Assembly (NCBI GenBank): GCA_964023275.1
Contig: OZ029919.1
Coordinates: 32,643,561-32,707,560 of the forward strand
Length of the DNA stretch: 64,000 nucleotides
Direction: 5' to 3'
DNA from: Norana najaformis
Lineage: Eukaryota > Annelida > Clitellata > Crassiclitellata > Hormogastridae
Made by a program: the position numbers and the translations under genes. The notes beneath the pieces were generated by a model. It had not been told where the DNA came from and made no database searches. It worked only from the letters and a program-made list of their open reading frames with translations. Of the stretch, positions 36,089 to 50,300 are shown piece by piece (within the stretch, counting starts at the first letter, position 1; the number at the start of each line of letters is the position of its first letter).

Positions 36089-37028
36089 TAAAGGAGTTGG
36101 TGTAATCTTGCCTTTTACCAGAAAACTTTGGCAATGCCTATAAAATTGTACATGTACACGTAAAGTTAAAATCGTGCTGTGCACTCCTTGACTTGGAGAA
36201 AAGTACATTTGTTTTGGACAAATCTGTACATAAGCAACTTGAACGCTGATAAATGTGTAAACTAGGAACTTTCCAGTTAGGATGTTGGAGAAACGAGGCA
36301 ACATGCTGAATGTAGCAAGAATTCTGTCATTATTATTATCCTATTATTCTATAATTACTATCGCTAGCAGTAGTAAAGAGAAAGTGGCTGCTATCAAAAG
36401 TCCATTTCTTAAGAGTGATGAATCTTAGACTGTGCTGAACAAATGCGCTGTTGCAGATGATACAGTATGATGCAATGTAATCAAATGACATCTATTTGGC
36501 CTGACTTGTTATGCATGGCGGAATAATGGCACTCCAAAATCATCTGAATGGGACGAGTCTGAATTCAAATGGTCAGTCCTTTTGAACGGGGAACTGATCT
36601 TTGATGGGAGCTTGATGCAAGATCCGCAGTCAGCCACTTTAGCGTATGGGTGCTGTGTAAATTTCTCTTGTCTTTGGAATCCTTGAAGAAGAGGAGAAGA
36701 GCAGATCCTTAATCCAACTTTGAAACAGTCGCCAGTTTGAAGTGTTCATGAAATCATCGTCTGACCCTCAGCATGTGAGGTTGGCTTGCTAATCATCTCC
36801 AGTGCTGTCTGATCTTCCCCCAAGTGTACGTTGATTGCACACATTTTACAGCTGGATTCGCTAGGTCCGAGGAGGTGCTAGTTCACCAGAAATCCTGTTC
36901 CCAATCTCTGGCATGACAGTCCACTATGCTAACCAAGGGATTATTCGTGCATCCCTTTAAACCAATTATGGTAATATAAATCGGTTTTGTTTATTGCTTG
37001 GAGGCAAGAATAAGATAGCTTTGGGTGA

Positions 37029-37493
37029 AAATGCACTGAGCCACAGAGTATAATATTCTGCTTCTTGTGTAGTTCGTCTAACCGTCATATTTGTACAAGA
37101 GCTGTTTTGCAGAAAAGTCTGTGTTTTGTTATAAAACGTGCATTTTGTCTGTTGGAAATAAATGTGTTCATTACTCAACTTATGTGTTGTTGTTGATATA
37201 ATTTATGTATTTCCAAAGTTTAACGACATCTCATGGCTACAGTGGCCGTTGACATCTTTAAAAATTCTTATTTAGGTAAAGTTTATTGTTCATAAGTTTG
37301 TTGTTTTTAGTTCGTTCGTGTTGCTATTTTCAGTTCGTATTTCGCTGGTTTTCTGACGGTTCTTGTGGCGTCTAGGTATTCTGTGAAGACCAGAGGCGGA
37401 TGATGGAATCCTTCTGTCTTGCTGATGGTCTCTGGGTTGACTTCTTAAATAGTAGTTTTTAACATATATGACAAAAACATATTTTCAAACTGG
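37029..37493 (+). repeat. 465-bp segment duplicated at the right edge of the window
   Basis: Reading base by base, 37029-37493 equals 63536-64000 with no mismatch (offset 26,507). The shared part starts at AAATGCACTGAGCC; the sequences just to the left differ (TTTGGGTGA here, TTAAGTTC in the other copy). It includes the candidate EXOC1 polyadenylation signal. The right limit is unknown because the window ends inside the other copy. Confidence 0.95.
37157..37162 (+). terminator. Candidate EXOC1 poly(A) signal
   Basis: AATAAA in GGAAATAAATGTG, followed within 30 bases by a TGTGTTGTTGTTG GU-rich stretch. It is about 1.07 kb after the EXOC1 stop, and I saw no closer AATAAA. Confidence 0.5.
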
Positions 37494-38354
37494 CCAGGTG
37501 GCTCTGCTCAACATTTAGACCCCTCCAAGGCCATACTGGCCTCCTAGGTGGCCACATTTAATCTTTTGATGGCCTCAACGGCTCTTTTCATGGCTATATC
37601 AGCTCTTTTCTGTTTTTCTTGTTGATATAAGTTTATTTACAGGCTATATATATTGGTGTTCATCAGCAAATTTCCTAAACCTTCACGACGTTAGCGACTC
37701 GAGTAAACACCACATGTTTGGAAGAGATTGTTGATGGCGTCAGACTTAGCCTGTACGTAAGGAGAGTTGAAACTGGAACAACAGAAGATGAGAAATTGGG
37801 TGATGAGAGAAAGGAGAAGTGCTTGCAGAATGTGGAACTTAACACTTTTGGAAAGAAGAATAAAATCATAAAGTGGGAGAAGCGATTTTGTCTGAAAAGG
37901 GAGACCGTTGAAGAATAACGATTGAAGAGGTTAATGTATTTCTTCAGTACGCCCGATAGTGGGGCGTGCCGCGTGAACTGTAATGTAATGTAAACCGCCG
38001 AAATTTTTCGGCATCACAAGGAGACCTGCTCATTCACTGGCGTTTTACTGAAATCATAACTTAATAAAATAATTACATCTCTCTTTAAGGGCAAAAAGAA
38101 ACTTACAGTAAAAACTACAAATTTTGTCCAATCGACGTCAACGAACTTTGGTGCCATAAGATGCCGTTAGACATTGGAACTACTACTACTTCTAATAAAA
38201 TAATTTGATAAAATTAATGAAACAACAGGCGAAGAAATGTGTTGGGGTATTAATTGGGCTTCTTTAAAGTAGTCAATGTGCTTGGCCATGTTTCGTAGAC
38301 GCCAAACTTAACGACGAATTTTGCTAAAATTCACGATTTTCCTTATTTTACGCG

Positions 38355-41300
38355 ATGAGAAATCGAAGCAACTCCGCAGTTAGACTTGACTTTTATCAGC
38401 GCATGGTTTTTAAAACGATTCTACAATACCAGGTGGAAAAATGTTTCAGATAACCGCACAACAAACCTGGGGGTACAGATATTCTGTGCCCTCTGTTTAT
38501 AGACTAAGCTAAATTTCAGAAATTAAAATCGTCTAATTGGGCTACTATTTGCTGCCTCAGTCCCTGAGCCTGGGGACGACTTAATCCCCCTCAGCACCCC
38601 GTCACTACGTCGCTGCTGGAATGTAGCTGCTTGACGATTGGTAACTTCTTCCATAAAACGTCTGCAACTTGCCCATTTAATCCCGCTGAAGATCGGGTGT
38701 CGCCTACTTCACAGATGCAATGAATACGAGAAACTGAAACAATGTAGGTAAAATGCGTATTAATTTGGGATGCTGAAACGGTAAATTACTTCTTGATAGA
38801 AAATCTGGTTAATTCACAACTCACCTTTTAAATCTAGTAAGTATTTTTAGTAATTACTGGTAAACTCGTCAGAAATTGAGGCCAGAAATACGCAAACATT
38901 GCAAAATGTTGGTAATTTTTAGGATCCTGTTACTGGACTACTACCTGCCACTGCGTACGATCAGCATGCTTGGGTTCGGGAAAATGTGTATTCGGCGTTG
39001 GCAATCTGGGCACTATCGCTAGCCTACAAGAAAAGTTCCGATGTCAATGAAGACCGCGCCAAGTGCTACGAACTGCAACAGGTGGGTTAAAAACACACAG
39101 AAAACCACTGCATTTGAACACGGTTAAAATTAGTCTATGGCTGCTGTGGACACCAGTTTTTAAAGCTTGTTTGCAGCTTTTGGTTTTTGCTTAGTTTAAA
39201 CAGTTTTGGAGAAATTTTGAAAGAACTCAAGAGAAGGTTTGACCCACTTGCTATTGAACAAATTTTGGCCCACTGACTGGGTTTATTTGATCTGTGGAAC
39301 TTTGACAGATTGCTTTCATGTTAAAGTTTTAGTCTTTTACTTCCATGAACACTGCTAAAACTAATTTAAACATATATCACACTTTTAAAGAATAGAGTCA
39401 TAACCTAAATTGCCTTAAAATTTTAATAAAATCTAATCTAATGACTACTGTTGTGCCATTACCAAGGCATCAGTCGATGATTGCTTCAATTCAAAATTGC
39501 AATCAAAAATCATAATTCATTAGAGAACCAGGTCAAATTCGGATAGGTCAGACAAACCAGAATCGAGTCTACGGCGCGGTGGATAAATTGTAATCTAATG
39601 AGACAAACCTCAGAGGGATGATCAACAGACCTGTTCATTTTCTACTGTTGTGATAATGGAACTCTTAGTGAGCAGTTGTAAAATCTGACATTAGGGGTCA
39701 CCAGCATATGAAGATAATGCCATTTTGTCATTTGCACAAGGTCCCCATTAATTATGCACACGATTGCCTCTATTGCTCAGAGTCTGCACTTATTATGCAC
39801 ATGATTGCCTCTGTCACCAAGTAGCAGAATTAGTAACGGCTTCGATGTAGGCTAAAAGTCCTTGTAAGGCTACAGGAGCCGGGTGTGGGGTCTGGTTAAT
39901 CACCAGAGATCGGAAAAACGCTTTTCTCCAGCGTTGCCACCATTTACAGCATTGGTGCTGGTCAGTAAAAAGGCGTAGGCATTGCTATAGAAATTGCTGA
40001 ATGACTTTGATGTCTGTTGATTTTTTAGAGCGTGGTGAAGGTGATGCGAGGCCTGCTGTTCTGCATGATGCAGCAGAAGGACAAGGTCGAGAGGTTCAAA
40101 GTCACGGAAAGCGTCAACGATGCAATCCACGCCAAATTCAATGTAAAGACTGGAATGAAAGCAGTTGGGGATGATGAGTGGGGACATCTCCAGCTGGATG
40201 CCACATCCCTCTATCTCCTCATGCTTGCAGAAATGACGGCTACAGGTTGCTGCCATATACATACACAAAACTTTTCTGACAGAATTTTGCCAAATCTAAT
40301 CTGATCAAATGACTTCTATAGTGCCATAATCATAATGCACAGTGCGTCAATTGATGATCGTGCCATATGAAATCATAATTCATTGAAGAAGCCCTTTCGA
40401 AATCCAGCAGGCCAACTAAAGTAGAAGACAGACTACGGTGGGTAAGCAGACTCAGTGGTGGTAGGTAAGCAAACTGGAAATCTTGTATCCAAGTATCATC
40501 CATACATTAAGTGTCAGGTCTCATGTTTCCAGGTTTTTATGGCATTTTTACGATAATTTTCATAATATTGCTAATAATGATTATATTCCAATTTTCCATC
40601 ACTTGGAACAAAAATATATCAAAATAAAAAATAAAGTGCTAGAAAATTACCAATTATGTAAATACATCATGGGCTGCCAGTTTAAACCAAACCTCTTTTT
40701 AAAGTTGAGCAAACATTTTTTAATTATTAAATCTGAAATCTTGCCATTTGTTTTGTGATCGACAGGACTGCAGATCATTTACACATTGGACGAAGTTGCA
40801 TTCGTACAAAATCTAGTCTTCTACATTCACTGTGCATACACTACACCGGTGGAGTTGTACTTGTTTTTACTCTTACATTTTTAAGTCCATTATTAACAAA
40901 AGGACAGATATTTAAGGCAAGATATGAATGGCATCTTAGGGCAACCATAACTTCTGCAAAGGTTCTGCACTTAGTAACCATCTCAAAGGAGGCTTGAATT
41001 TGCATGCTTCCTACAGCATGTTTGGCAAACTTGCCTTGATCCCCCTCCTGCTTTCATAAAGCGCTGTAGAAATCTTGAGATTATGATTAAGATTACATTC
41101 CCAATTTAATCATTTATGCATGGATGTACTTGTACATGTTGTCCAGGGATATATGAAAGTAGATACCAGCTTGAGTTTAAATATATTTAATTCCTACGCT
41201 GTTTACAAGCGAAACAGACTTGTATAACAGCAAGATGTTGACCTCAGCAGTGATAAAACAAAACCACAGATGGAACGAACAACAACGTTGGTGATGAAGA

Positions 41301-44300
41301 TTGGCTCATAAGAACCAGAACGACAAAACAGCTCAGAAGAACCAAATAAGTTATCCCTGCAGGAAGACTAAAACAAGACTAGTTGAAGAAACTGGTATCA
41401 ACGATATTCAGACCAAAACCAAAAGCCACTCTCAGCGAAAATCAAACACAACCCTTTTTTGACATGGTTGGCTTTCCTGTCAAAATGTACATAAGGTGTA
41501 CAACGTCCAACTTAACCTGCTGCGTCCCTTCCTGTTTGCTGTATGTAACAATGTATGGACACTTCCCTAGAGCCAATATTATATATTGCTTAAAATTATA
41601 AGTTAGTGCCTTTTTGGGATGATACAAGATTTCAGATAGATTCTGTGAGATCTGTGAATGCTGATTTCTGTGTAATTTTCACTTGGGCTTCATCTGAGAA
41701 GCTGAAAATAATGCAGTTGTCTTTATTGCTGATTTGTTGCTAAACCTTTCCAGGATTTTGGCATCTGGGAGAGAGGAGACAAATCTAACACCGGACTTCC
41801 TGAACTGAACTGCACCTCTGTTGGCATGGCCAAGGTCAGTGAAAAAGTATCCCATATCCCACAAGTGAGATATAGATTAGGCGCTCATGGCCCTTGAGCT
41901 GGCATTGGATGAATCCCAAGGTCCTGGACATGGGCCATTGCATCGCAGGACTTGCCGTTTACTTCCCAGCTAATGCCGGTACCAAATTCTACTGCTTGGT
42001 GACAGAGGCTTGGTGTGTGCAAACAACTTGCCCAGGGATGTTACATGAAGTCAAACCCACAACTGCACGATCATTGACCAAACGTGTTCAGTGGGTCGTG
42101 GCTATATGGTCACTATAAAAAATCATTTTATATGTACACTATATTTATTTGTTTGTTATTGCACTTATTACATGTACAGACTCAGTAAATCTTAATCTGA
42201 GATAGATGATAAGTGTGCATGAACAACATGTTCAGAGTTTTACACAGAGTCTGCTCAGCAGGTTCAAAACTGCAAATGTCGAATTACAGACCCAGTTTGC
42301 TACCGCATCCTGAACCTCAGCAGAACAAGTTCTAAGGATTCTTCTGGTAAGGTTAAAGAATAAAGACCTTTGTCTAGTGTTGTTTTTAAAAATAATGATA
42401 AGTTTCAGTTTCATTAGAAGTATTTTCTGCAATTTGTGTTTTGTTGGTTAAATGTGTGCGAGTTTGCTGACTTGTGAACTGAATTATATTTTTATTTATT
42501 CTCTTCTTGGCTGCTGCATTTTCTTAGGCTGCCTTGGAGGCAATGAGTGAACTGGATCTCTTTGGAAGGGAAGGAAGTCCTGCCTCCATCATTCATGTCC
42601 TTCCAGACGACATACGCCAGTGTAGGGTTAGTTGAAGGATTATTAATCATTGTCTCCAATGAGTTAAATGGTCAGATCGTTACGATGACTTTCCATTGAA
42701 AATGTATGCTAATCTAATTTAATCTAATGACTTCTATGGCACCACTGTCATGATTTTATTTCTGCATTTATTAAGTGCCAGTATCTTACGACAGCATCAA
42801 TCTAAGAGCAGTTGTGAGTGAAGGACTTGCTCAAGGTCCTACACAGTAACTATGTACTCTGTGTTACAAGCCAAGCGCTCTTACCCATCGGCTACTGTGC
42901 TCCACAGATACACAAGGCATCTGTTGGATTATTGATCACCAATCAGTTTTAACTGTGTTTATTGGTAATCAACTTTTCAAGTTTAGCAGGTTTTTTGATA
43001 ATTTTATGTTGTCAGTTTTGTGATGTTGATATTTAGTTGTTTTCTGTGAGATAACATTTGACATGTTTAACTGTGCAGGCAATTCTAAATTCTGTGCTGC
43101 CACGAGAATCAAATTCAAAGGTAAAGTTTATTACATCTGTCGTCTTGATCAGGTGATCTGTATATTGATGAGGCTGACAAGTTGGCATCATTTGTAGCGG
43201 TTGGATAACTTCTCTGCCTTTCACTTTTGCATGGTTGTTGACTCTTAATCAACCCTTTTCTCCTGTCTTATGCCGCTTTAATACATTTAATCTTTTAATG
43301 TAATATATATTATATATTTATTTATATATTTTTATTTTTTATATTTGATATATTTAAAATTTTTAATAATTTAATATTTAATTAATACATTTAATGCATG
43401 ATTAAGTAAAATTAAAATATCTTATTGTACCGTACTGTCATAAAAGAATTGGTTTTTTCTGTGCTTTTACTTCTCGGCTACAGGAGACGGATGCAGGGCT
43501 GCTGAGCATCATCAGTTATCCTGCTTTTGCGGTTGATGATCAGGCTCTGATACGTCTGACCAAAACCACCATTGTGGAAAAGCTTCAGGTACAGATCGTT
43601 AATCATATCTGGATTAGCCATTGTCTGAATTGTCAACACGCATTGTGCGGCTTTAGTTTTCTACAAAAGGATTTTTAATGGATTTGGTGCCTACCTGAAA
43701 AGTTATCGGAAAGTCACTAACTGTTTGCAAAAGTTAAAAAGTTAGATTTAAAAAAATGTTTGGTTATAAAGTCCCAAAATGTTGACTTGAGTTACAGGCA
43801 AAGTCCCAAAACATTTACATTTGATTTTTGAACCCTTGTACAGCGCCCTTTTCTTCGGCCTCGGCTGTGCTACGGCGCTATATAAATTGTCTTATTATTA
43901 TTATTATTATTATTATTACAGAAATTACAGGTGAAGTTGGCTAATGTTGATAGATGTTACAGGAAAAGTCTCCAAATGCTGACAGATGTTACAGGAAAAG
44001 TCTCCAAATGCTGACAGATGTTACAGGAAAAGTCTCCAAATGTTGGCATAAGTTACAGGAAAATCTCAAAATGTTGACTTAAGTTGCAGAGTAAGCATGC
44101 AAACGGAGATATTGTATTTTAACCTAAAATTGTATTTTAACCTAAAATTGAACTTGTACAGAAATAATGAGTTTGCTTGCACATGTGTTGTAGGGTCAGT
44201 ACGGTCTTTGTCGTTTCCTCCGGGATGGCTACAAAACCCCGAAAGAGGTTTGTAGAATGTGGTTTCTCTGCATAAAATAATTATTGATTAATAAGCTGTA

Positions 44301-47300
44301 TATGTAACAAACCTTTAAACTTTCATCAACTTATATCATTGTACGATGGAGTGTTGTGACTTTTGTCTTTAATCAAACGCTGTAGCGAAATGGTGCCAAA
44401 TGTTTTAATATGCAAGCTGGTATTCAGCTGATACTACTAGAGATTTTCAAATGAAGATGGCAAGTGTGAATGCAGCTTATTATTATTCCTAATTTATTAA
44501 GTGCTGCTATCTAATGACTAAGCATCAATCGATGGCGCTGAGCAGTTGTGCACGAAGGACTTGCTGAAAGTGCCTATAAGTGGTAATCATCTCAAGGAAG
44601 ACTTGAACCCACACGCTGTGGATTACGAGGAGAGCGCTCTAACCATTCAGCTACCATGTCACAGCTTAGTACTGATTAACCGCTGTGTTTGTTGTTGCTA
44701 ATTAACCCATAGGATTCGTCTCGCTTGTACTATGAGCCGTGGGAGTTGGAGTCGTTTGAGAATATTGAATGCGAATGGCCTGTTTTCTTCGCCTTTCTCA
44801 TTCTAGATGGACTTTTCAATGGCAACAAGGAACAGGTTCGTAAAAAGAACTTCCTCTGAATACTGCCATCTATTCTGATCTATTCTAACAGCTTCTGTGT
44901 AGGATCTCTTGATGCATTCATTGTAATTGTAATTGTATTGTAATTGTAAACGAACATTTATAAAGCGCCACTTAGGAAACATTCATAATGCTTATGTGCT
45001 TAAATCAAGCATATAATTAAATATTAGAACCTCCTTTCTAAATCGTTTGAGTGAAATTCGTTTGCTAATGACAGATTAGGGTACCATTTTTTTACATGCA
45101 GCCACTTTTTGATCATATCTTTTGCTGTTACCATTATTAACGTCACCGTAGTTACAAGCCATCTTTTGGTCATGTCTTATACTGCTGCTGTTGTTCCAGA
45201 GCTCCATAATGTCGCTTATAAAAAAGTCAGAAGCATTCCAAGTAGAAGCATTTATGGGTCGTTTTAGCTTCACATGGCTGAACTGGATGTAAGAGTAAGT
45301 GATGGGCTAATGGTCTTAGGGACTGCTTGCATTTATGTCAGTTGAACTTTCTGACTTTATTGGCCAATCTAGCATCTTCCCTTATTAGAGATAACTGTAT
45401 AGCACACACCTTTGGGTGATATGAAATGTAAGGTAATAGAATGACTCGTTTATATTATATGCAGGCCTCTTTCAACAACAGTCGTCAGACTGCTGTAAGT
45501 AGATCCAAACCCTGACAGCCAAGCTTGTTGGAATCACATTGTCCCTGCACTGGCCCCCAGTTGACACCAGTGGCACAACGTCGGCCTTGTGAACCTGGCT
45601 GTCTAGGAAAGGTTTCTGGCACTGATATCCATCCCAGTTGTAATCGTAAATTCAAGATTTCTACAGCACCCAATGAAAGCTAAGTTGCTTTTAGTCAAAA
45701 CAAATTCGATAGACAAGAAGGGTTCGGTTCCAGGTCAAGAGTCGAGCAGGCAGGCAGTTAGATGGCTACGATGGGTGGTGTTTGAAATTGTGTGTACCGG
45801 TATGTATATGTATCGAGACAGTTATGGACTTCTCAGATGCGCTGAAGGGTGTGGCTGCTTTGTAGGTGGAAGAATACAGCCATGCTTTGGAAGAGATTAT
45901 GATCAAGAGAGAAGACGGAATCAAACTCATTCCAGAACTATACGCAGTTCCTAAGGACAAGGTACAAACTGTGTCGATTGTAAGTGTAGTTATTCTTATA
46001 AGTAATGTTACAAATGTTTGTAACATGTCCAAAGTCGTAAAACAGTGAGTTGGAATTATGAAAAATTTGTAATGCACACAAACTCTGAGGCGTGACTAGT
46101 TAGCCACCAGATGGTAGTCGGTTAGATATCTCTGACCTTTGGGAATTCGACCCAGCTTCTCCAACATTTGATGATTTTTTATTGCGATTTTGACTTGGGC
46201 ATTATGATAACGGCGCTGTAGAAGTCTTTAGCTTAGGTTAGATTAGATTAGATTAGTGTGGTGCTCTGAAAGCCAGTGAGAAACTGAGTAGATACCTTGG
46301 TGGGGCACCATATAAATGTTCAAATGAGTTAACAAATAGTAAATTAATAATTCATGACTAAAGCCAAGGACTACAGCAGAAGTTTGATAACAAGGAAGTT
46401 AGGGAGGGAAAAGCATAGCTTGGTTAAATTTGCTATTATTTAACTTCTTTTGCAGGTTCAACTGGAGTATGAAAATCCGAAAAGCCAGAAAAGAGAGCCA
46501 CTTGGGAAGATGCCATTGATGTGGGGACAGTCTTTGTATGTTCTTGGCCGTCTAGTTAAAGAAGCAAGTTACTAAACGTTATTCATCCGACAAATGTGAA
46601 ACCTTTTAATGACAGAAACTGGTGTTCTTAGGGAGGTACTGGTCAATAAGAAAATCCATGTCTTGAATGTTTTCTTATCTCTTAGTGTGGTAGTTTTTTG
46701 TATGAGACACTGTGGGTCACGGCTAAGTGCTCTGGATATGTAGCTGGCAAGAACAAGGAACTCGAACAGCATAGGCCTGGTTAGTACTCGTAAGGGTGAT
46801 GATCTGTGAAATACCAGGCAGTTTGGTGCTAACTCACCCCTCCCTTCTTTTGGGATTGATAAATGAGTACCAAGAGTTGGGAGATTAGAAATTTTTAAAA
46901 GTATAGTGTTGTAGTGTTTCTGTGGTTGTGTTTGAACTTCTGCAGAAAATCCTTCAACTTTGAGTTCACTTTTCTGAGAACTTTCTATAGAGACATGTAA
47001 ACAAATGTGTTACCTTTATCTTTTTTGTTTGGGTTCACCAATAAATGCAGTTTTTCTGAAGGGCTTCTTGTCTCCTGGTGAACTCGATCCTTTGAACCGA
47101 CGTTTAGCGGCAGAACCAAAGTACGAAACTGTCATTCAAGGTAAGTCCTAGGGATGTAGATCATTCCAATCGTCTATGGCTGTGAAATCTAATGTGTGTC
47201 GTAAGTGCATCATTTCTTTTTTCATCATTGTTTATAGGATAAAGAAATGACCATTATAGGAATAATCTTCATTATTGGAGAAAGGAATAATCATTTTGAG

Positions 47301-50300
47301 GTAATCTTCTTTTTCAGAGAAAGCAATTATTACAAGTTAAACAAGTACTCATAGTCCTGCAGCCCTGTAACGACCCTGCAGAAGTTGTTTGAGCACACCT
47401 GTCCGAGGTGAGCAGTAGAATTTGGTACTGGCATAAACTGGGAAGTAAATGGCTAGTCTTTGCGTCTCTGACCATGGGATTGTCCATTGCCAGCTGAAAG
47501 GCCAACCTGCAGGAAGAATGCCTTCCCTTTGTTTCACTACGGAAATGGTGACTACTTAGACCAAAATATCATTCGAGGAAAAATTAATAATTATTTTGTA
47601 GGCAGTTATCGTTGGAGAAAGGTGTAATCATTGTTCTAGGGGAAAGATATCTGGTTTATTTTTTCATAAATCCTGTTGGTCTTTTAGTCGTATTCCTGGC
47701 TGAAGATTATGAGATGAAGGAAAAGGTTTTGAGTTGCCTCAATATTCCTTGTCTTGCATTTGACGAAGTTGCCCCAGTTCGAGTATTTCCTGCTCGAATT
47801 CTGAACTACATATACTCGCATCTCGGTGAGAAATCTCATGCAGATGATCTTCTTTAAACTTATGCTTAGTGATGGTTGCTTGGGGTGTAAAATGCTGATA
47901 CTGCAGACCATATACGAGTGAAATGCAGAAAATTCTGAATACATGGAATAGTATGTGGTATGTTTCGGTTTTACTAATTTTTTTGTTGGCTTGGTGACAG
48001 ATTTGATTAAGCAGCTCAACTGCGGTGGGAACAGGGTGCTTTGAACATTGTGAAGAGAAGGTGCTTTGACCCCAGTTACCTGCCAACATTGTTAAGCAAC
48101 TTCTTCACATTCTGCTACACTGTGATCACTCTCTGTTGGTTATCATAACCCTGATAGCTAAAAGGGGAAGTTAAGTATGAGCTTGCTTGCTTAAACAAAT
48201 TTCTGTGGTCCCTTGGCCTCACTTTTCAGAAAACTTCTTAAAGAGAAGAACAGTTACAGTGGTAGTTTGCAAAGATTAGGGTAAATGTTGGATTAAGAAA
48301 TGTAGAACTTGCATTTATACTGTGCTTTCGAGATCGTATTTCTACAGCTCGGTTACAGAGCTGGGTAGCAGTTACTGTTATGTTTCTGTAACTGGCTTGG
48401 TTTCTGTGCATTGGAAACTATGGACTGGTTTTCTGTGGCTGGGCTTTGATGGGTTTGTACTTCTGCTGTGACTTATTTGAATGACAGGGAAGAATCAGAA
48501 TCTGGGTATGACTGGCATTGATGCTGACGTTGCTGGGATTTTGGCCACAAGTCGGCTGTACACCTTGGGAGAACAAGCGATTGTCTTCTTGCCTCGCGTA
48601 ATGTCTTGTTATGTTTTCTCTAAATATTATGAACATTAAGAAACGTTTTTTTAATTGGACGAAGTGCCTGTAATGAGAAGTTGCTGCTGAAATAAGTTTG
48701 TTCGTTAACAGTTTTGAATTCTTTGTCTCAACTTTGTTATGCAAGGCTGGTTTTTGTGATTTTTTTATGGAAACCCTGTTGCAAAACCTTATTGTTTCTC
48801 AATGTTGTAAGCACAGTGCAGTTACATTTACGTGCGACCTGTTTGTGCATGAATCCGTTTAACATGCAGTTGCGGCATCGCTCCTGATGTTACCTATTTA
48901 CCACTTTGGCTTGCCATCTTGCTTACTACATTTAGATCATTTGTCAAGATGCACTGTTTTACTCTTTGCGTGACTCCATCTTGGCCTCTGGCAAAAGTCT
49001 TTCATGTCTCAAATTCGCTAAGTGCAGCATAATAAATGCTTTAACCAACAATCAAATAAGTTGATTGATTTTAATTCCTGTATTTGGAATTTCCTGTCTG
49101 ATTGAGAGGTTGAGTAATTCATGTCACCCTATACAGAAAGTTTCTGCGTGTTTCAGTTATGCAGCACCTTTTATGGGCCTCAAAAAGGTGCTGAAAAATA
49201 TGAGTTTCTAAATCAAGGTATGTTTTCCTTGTGACTTTCTTAAAGAGTAAGTTTTTTGTCAGTTTCTTGATCAGGAGACTTTCTATCTGGTGCACGACCT
49301 TGACCTCGTCTGTGATTTCCTGCAAACCGAGCTGGCGAATGTGAAGCTGAACTGGACAAGCATTGGACGTCCTTTGTTCATAATGCCGCTGCTACGATGG
49401 ATGACAGGTCAGCAACAAAAACCTGTCTTTTCGAAATTATTAGATAATTCATTCTGAGTGGCTTTTTTGTCTGAATCAAACTTTACTTCTGTGAACATGC
49501 TGGTTCTCTGCATGTAATAACTTTGGTTCTCTGCTGATGCGTATGATAGTTCATCACCAACAAGTAGGCTGGTTTCTTACCTGTGAATAAACTGGTTCTT
49601 CACTTGTGAATAAACTGGTTCTTCACTTGTCAATAAACTGGTTCTTCACTTGTGAATAAGCTGCTACTGTTGCAATTATTATAATTTGAGTGATTTTTAC
49701 AACTCTTCTGTGTTTTAGATCCCCATGGCAACTTTAATCCTGGTATTATTGCTGCCATAAAGAAACTTTTGTCTGGATATAAATATGGATCCAAGTATGA
49801 TTATGTTTTTTGTTAATTAAGTCTGCTGCATTATGTCAGTAACAAGAATAATAATAATAACAGTAATAATAATATAATAATAATATTATTATAATAATTA
49901 ATAATAATAATTAATAATAATAATTAATAATGATAATTAATAATAATAATAACTATCCAGCACTTAAATGGAATTGGTTTTTATGGCACTTTGATCAAGC
50001 CAGACATGGGTAAAGACTAGCCGTTCTACTTTGATCAAATCTGTCATGTGATATTTACTTGTCATTGGGATATGATTCTCTGATTTAAAAATAATAATAA
50101 TACTGAATAATAATAATAATCCTAGCCTTGGTACATAATCGTTTTAGTTTAATAATTTTGTCACAGTTTACAGACTCCATTGAGAATGAGGAATGGTAGG
50201 TAGTTCCAGGAAATTCGTTTGTACCTACTCTAAATTTGAAGGAAAACCAGTGTGATCATTTCTACCTTTGGTAAAAGAGCAGTAATAATAACTGATGGCT

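Larger units (their letters stand above)
36089..38354 (+). other. EXOC1 3' UTR and PHKA upstream region
   Basis: After the EXOC1 stop there is about 1 kb without coding signal and then AATAAA at 37157. The segment 37029-37493 recurs exactly at the right window edge. A retroelement-like end (GTAATGTAATGTAA) occurs near 37980. A GCCGAAATTTTTCGGC inverted repeat lies near 37997, and a copy of a short dispersed repeat (GGTGCCATAAGATGCCGTTA) near 38150-38172. The frame at 37718-37918 is highly charged with no domain, and I do not call it. The last 200 bases should hold the PHKA promoter. Confidence 0.5.

Noticed and set aside
37718..37918. 66-codon charged frame between EXOC1 and PHKA
   Set aside because: No recognisable domain or splice partners; followed directly by a retroelement-like tail.
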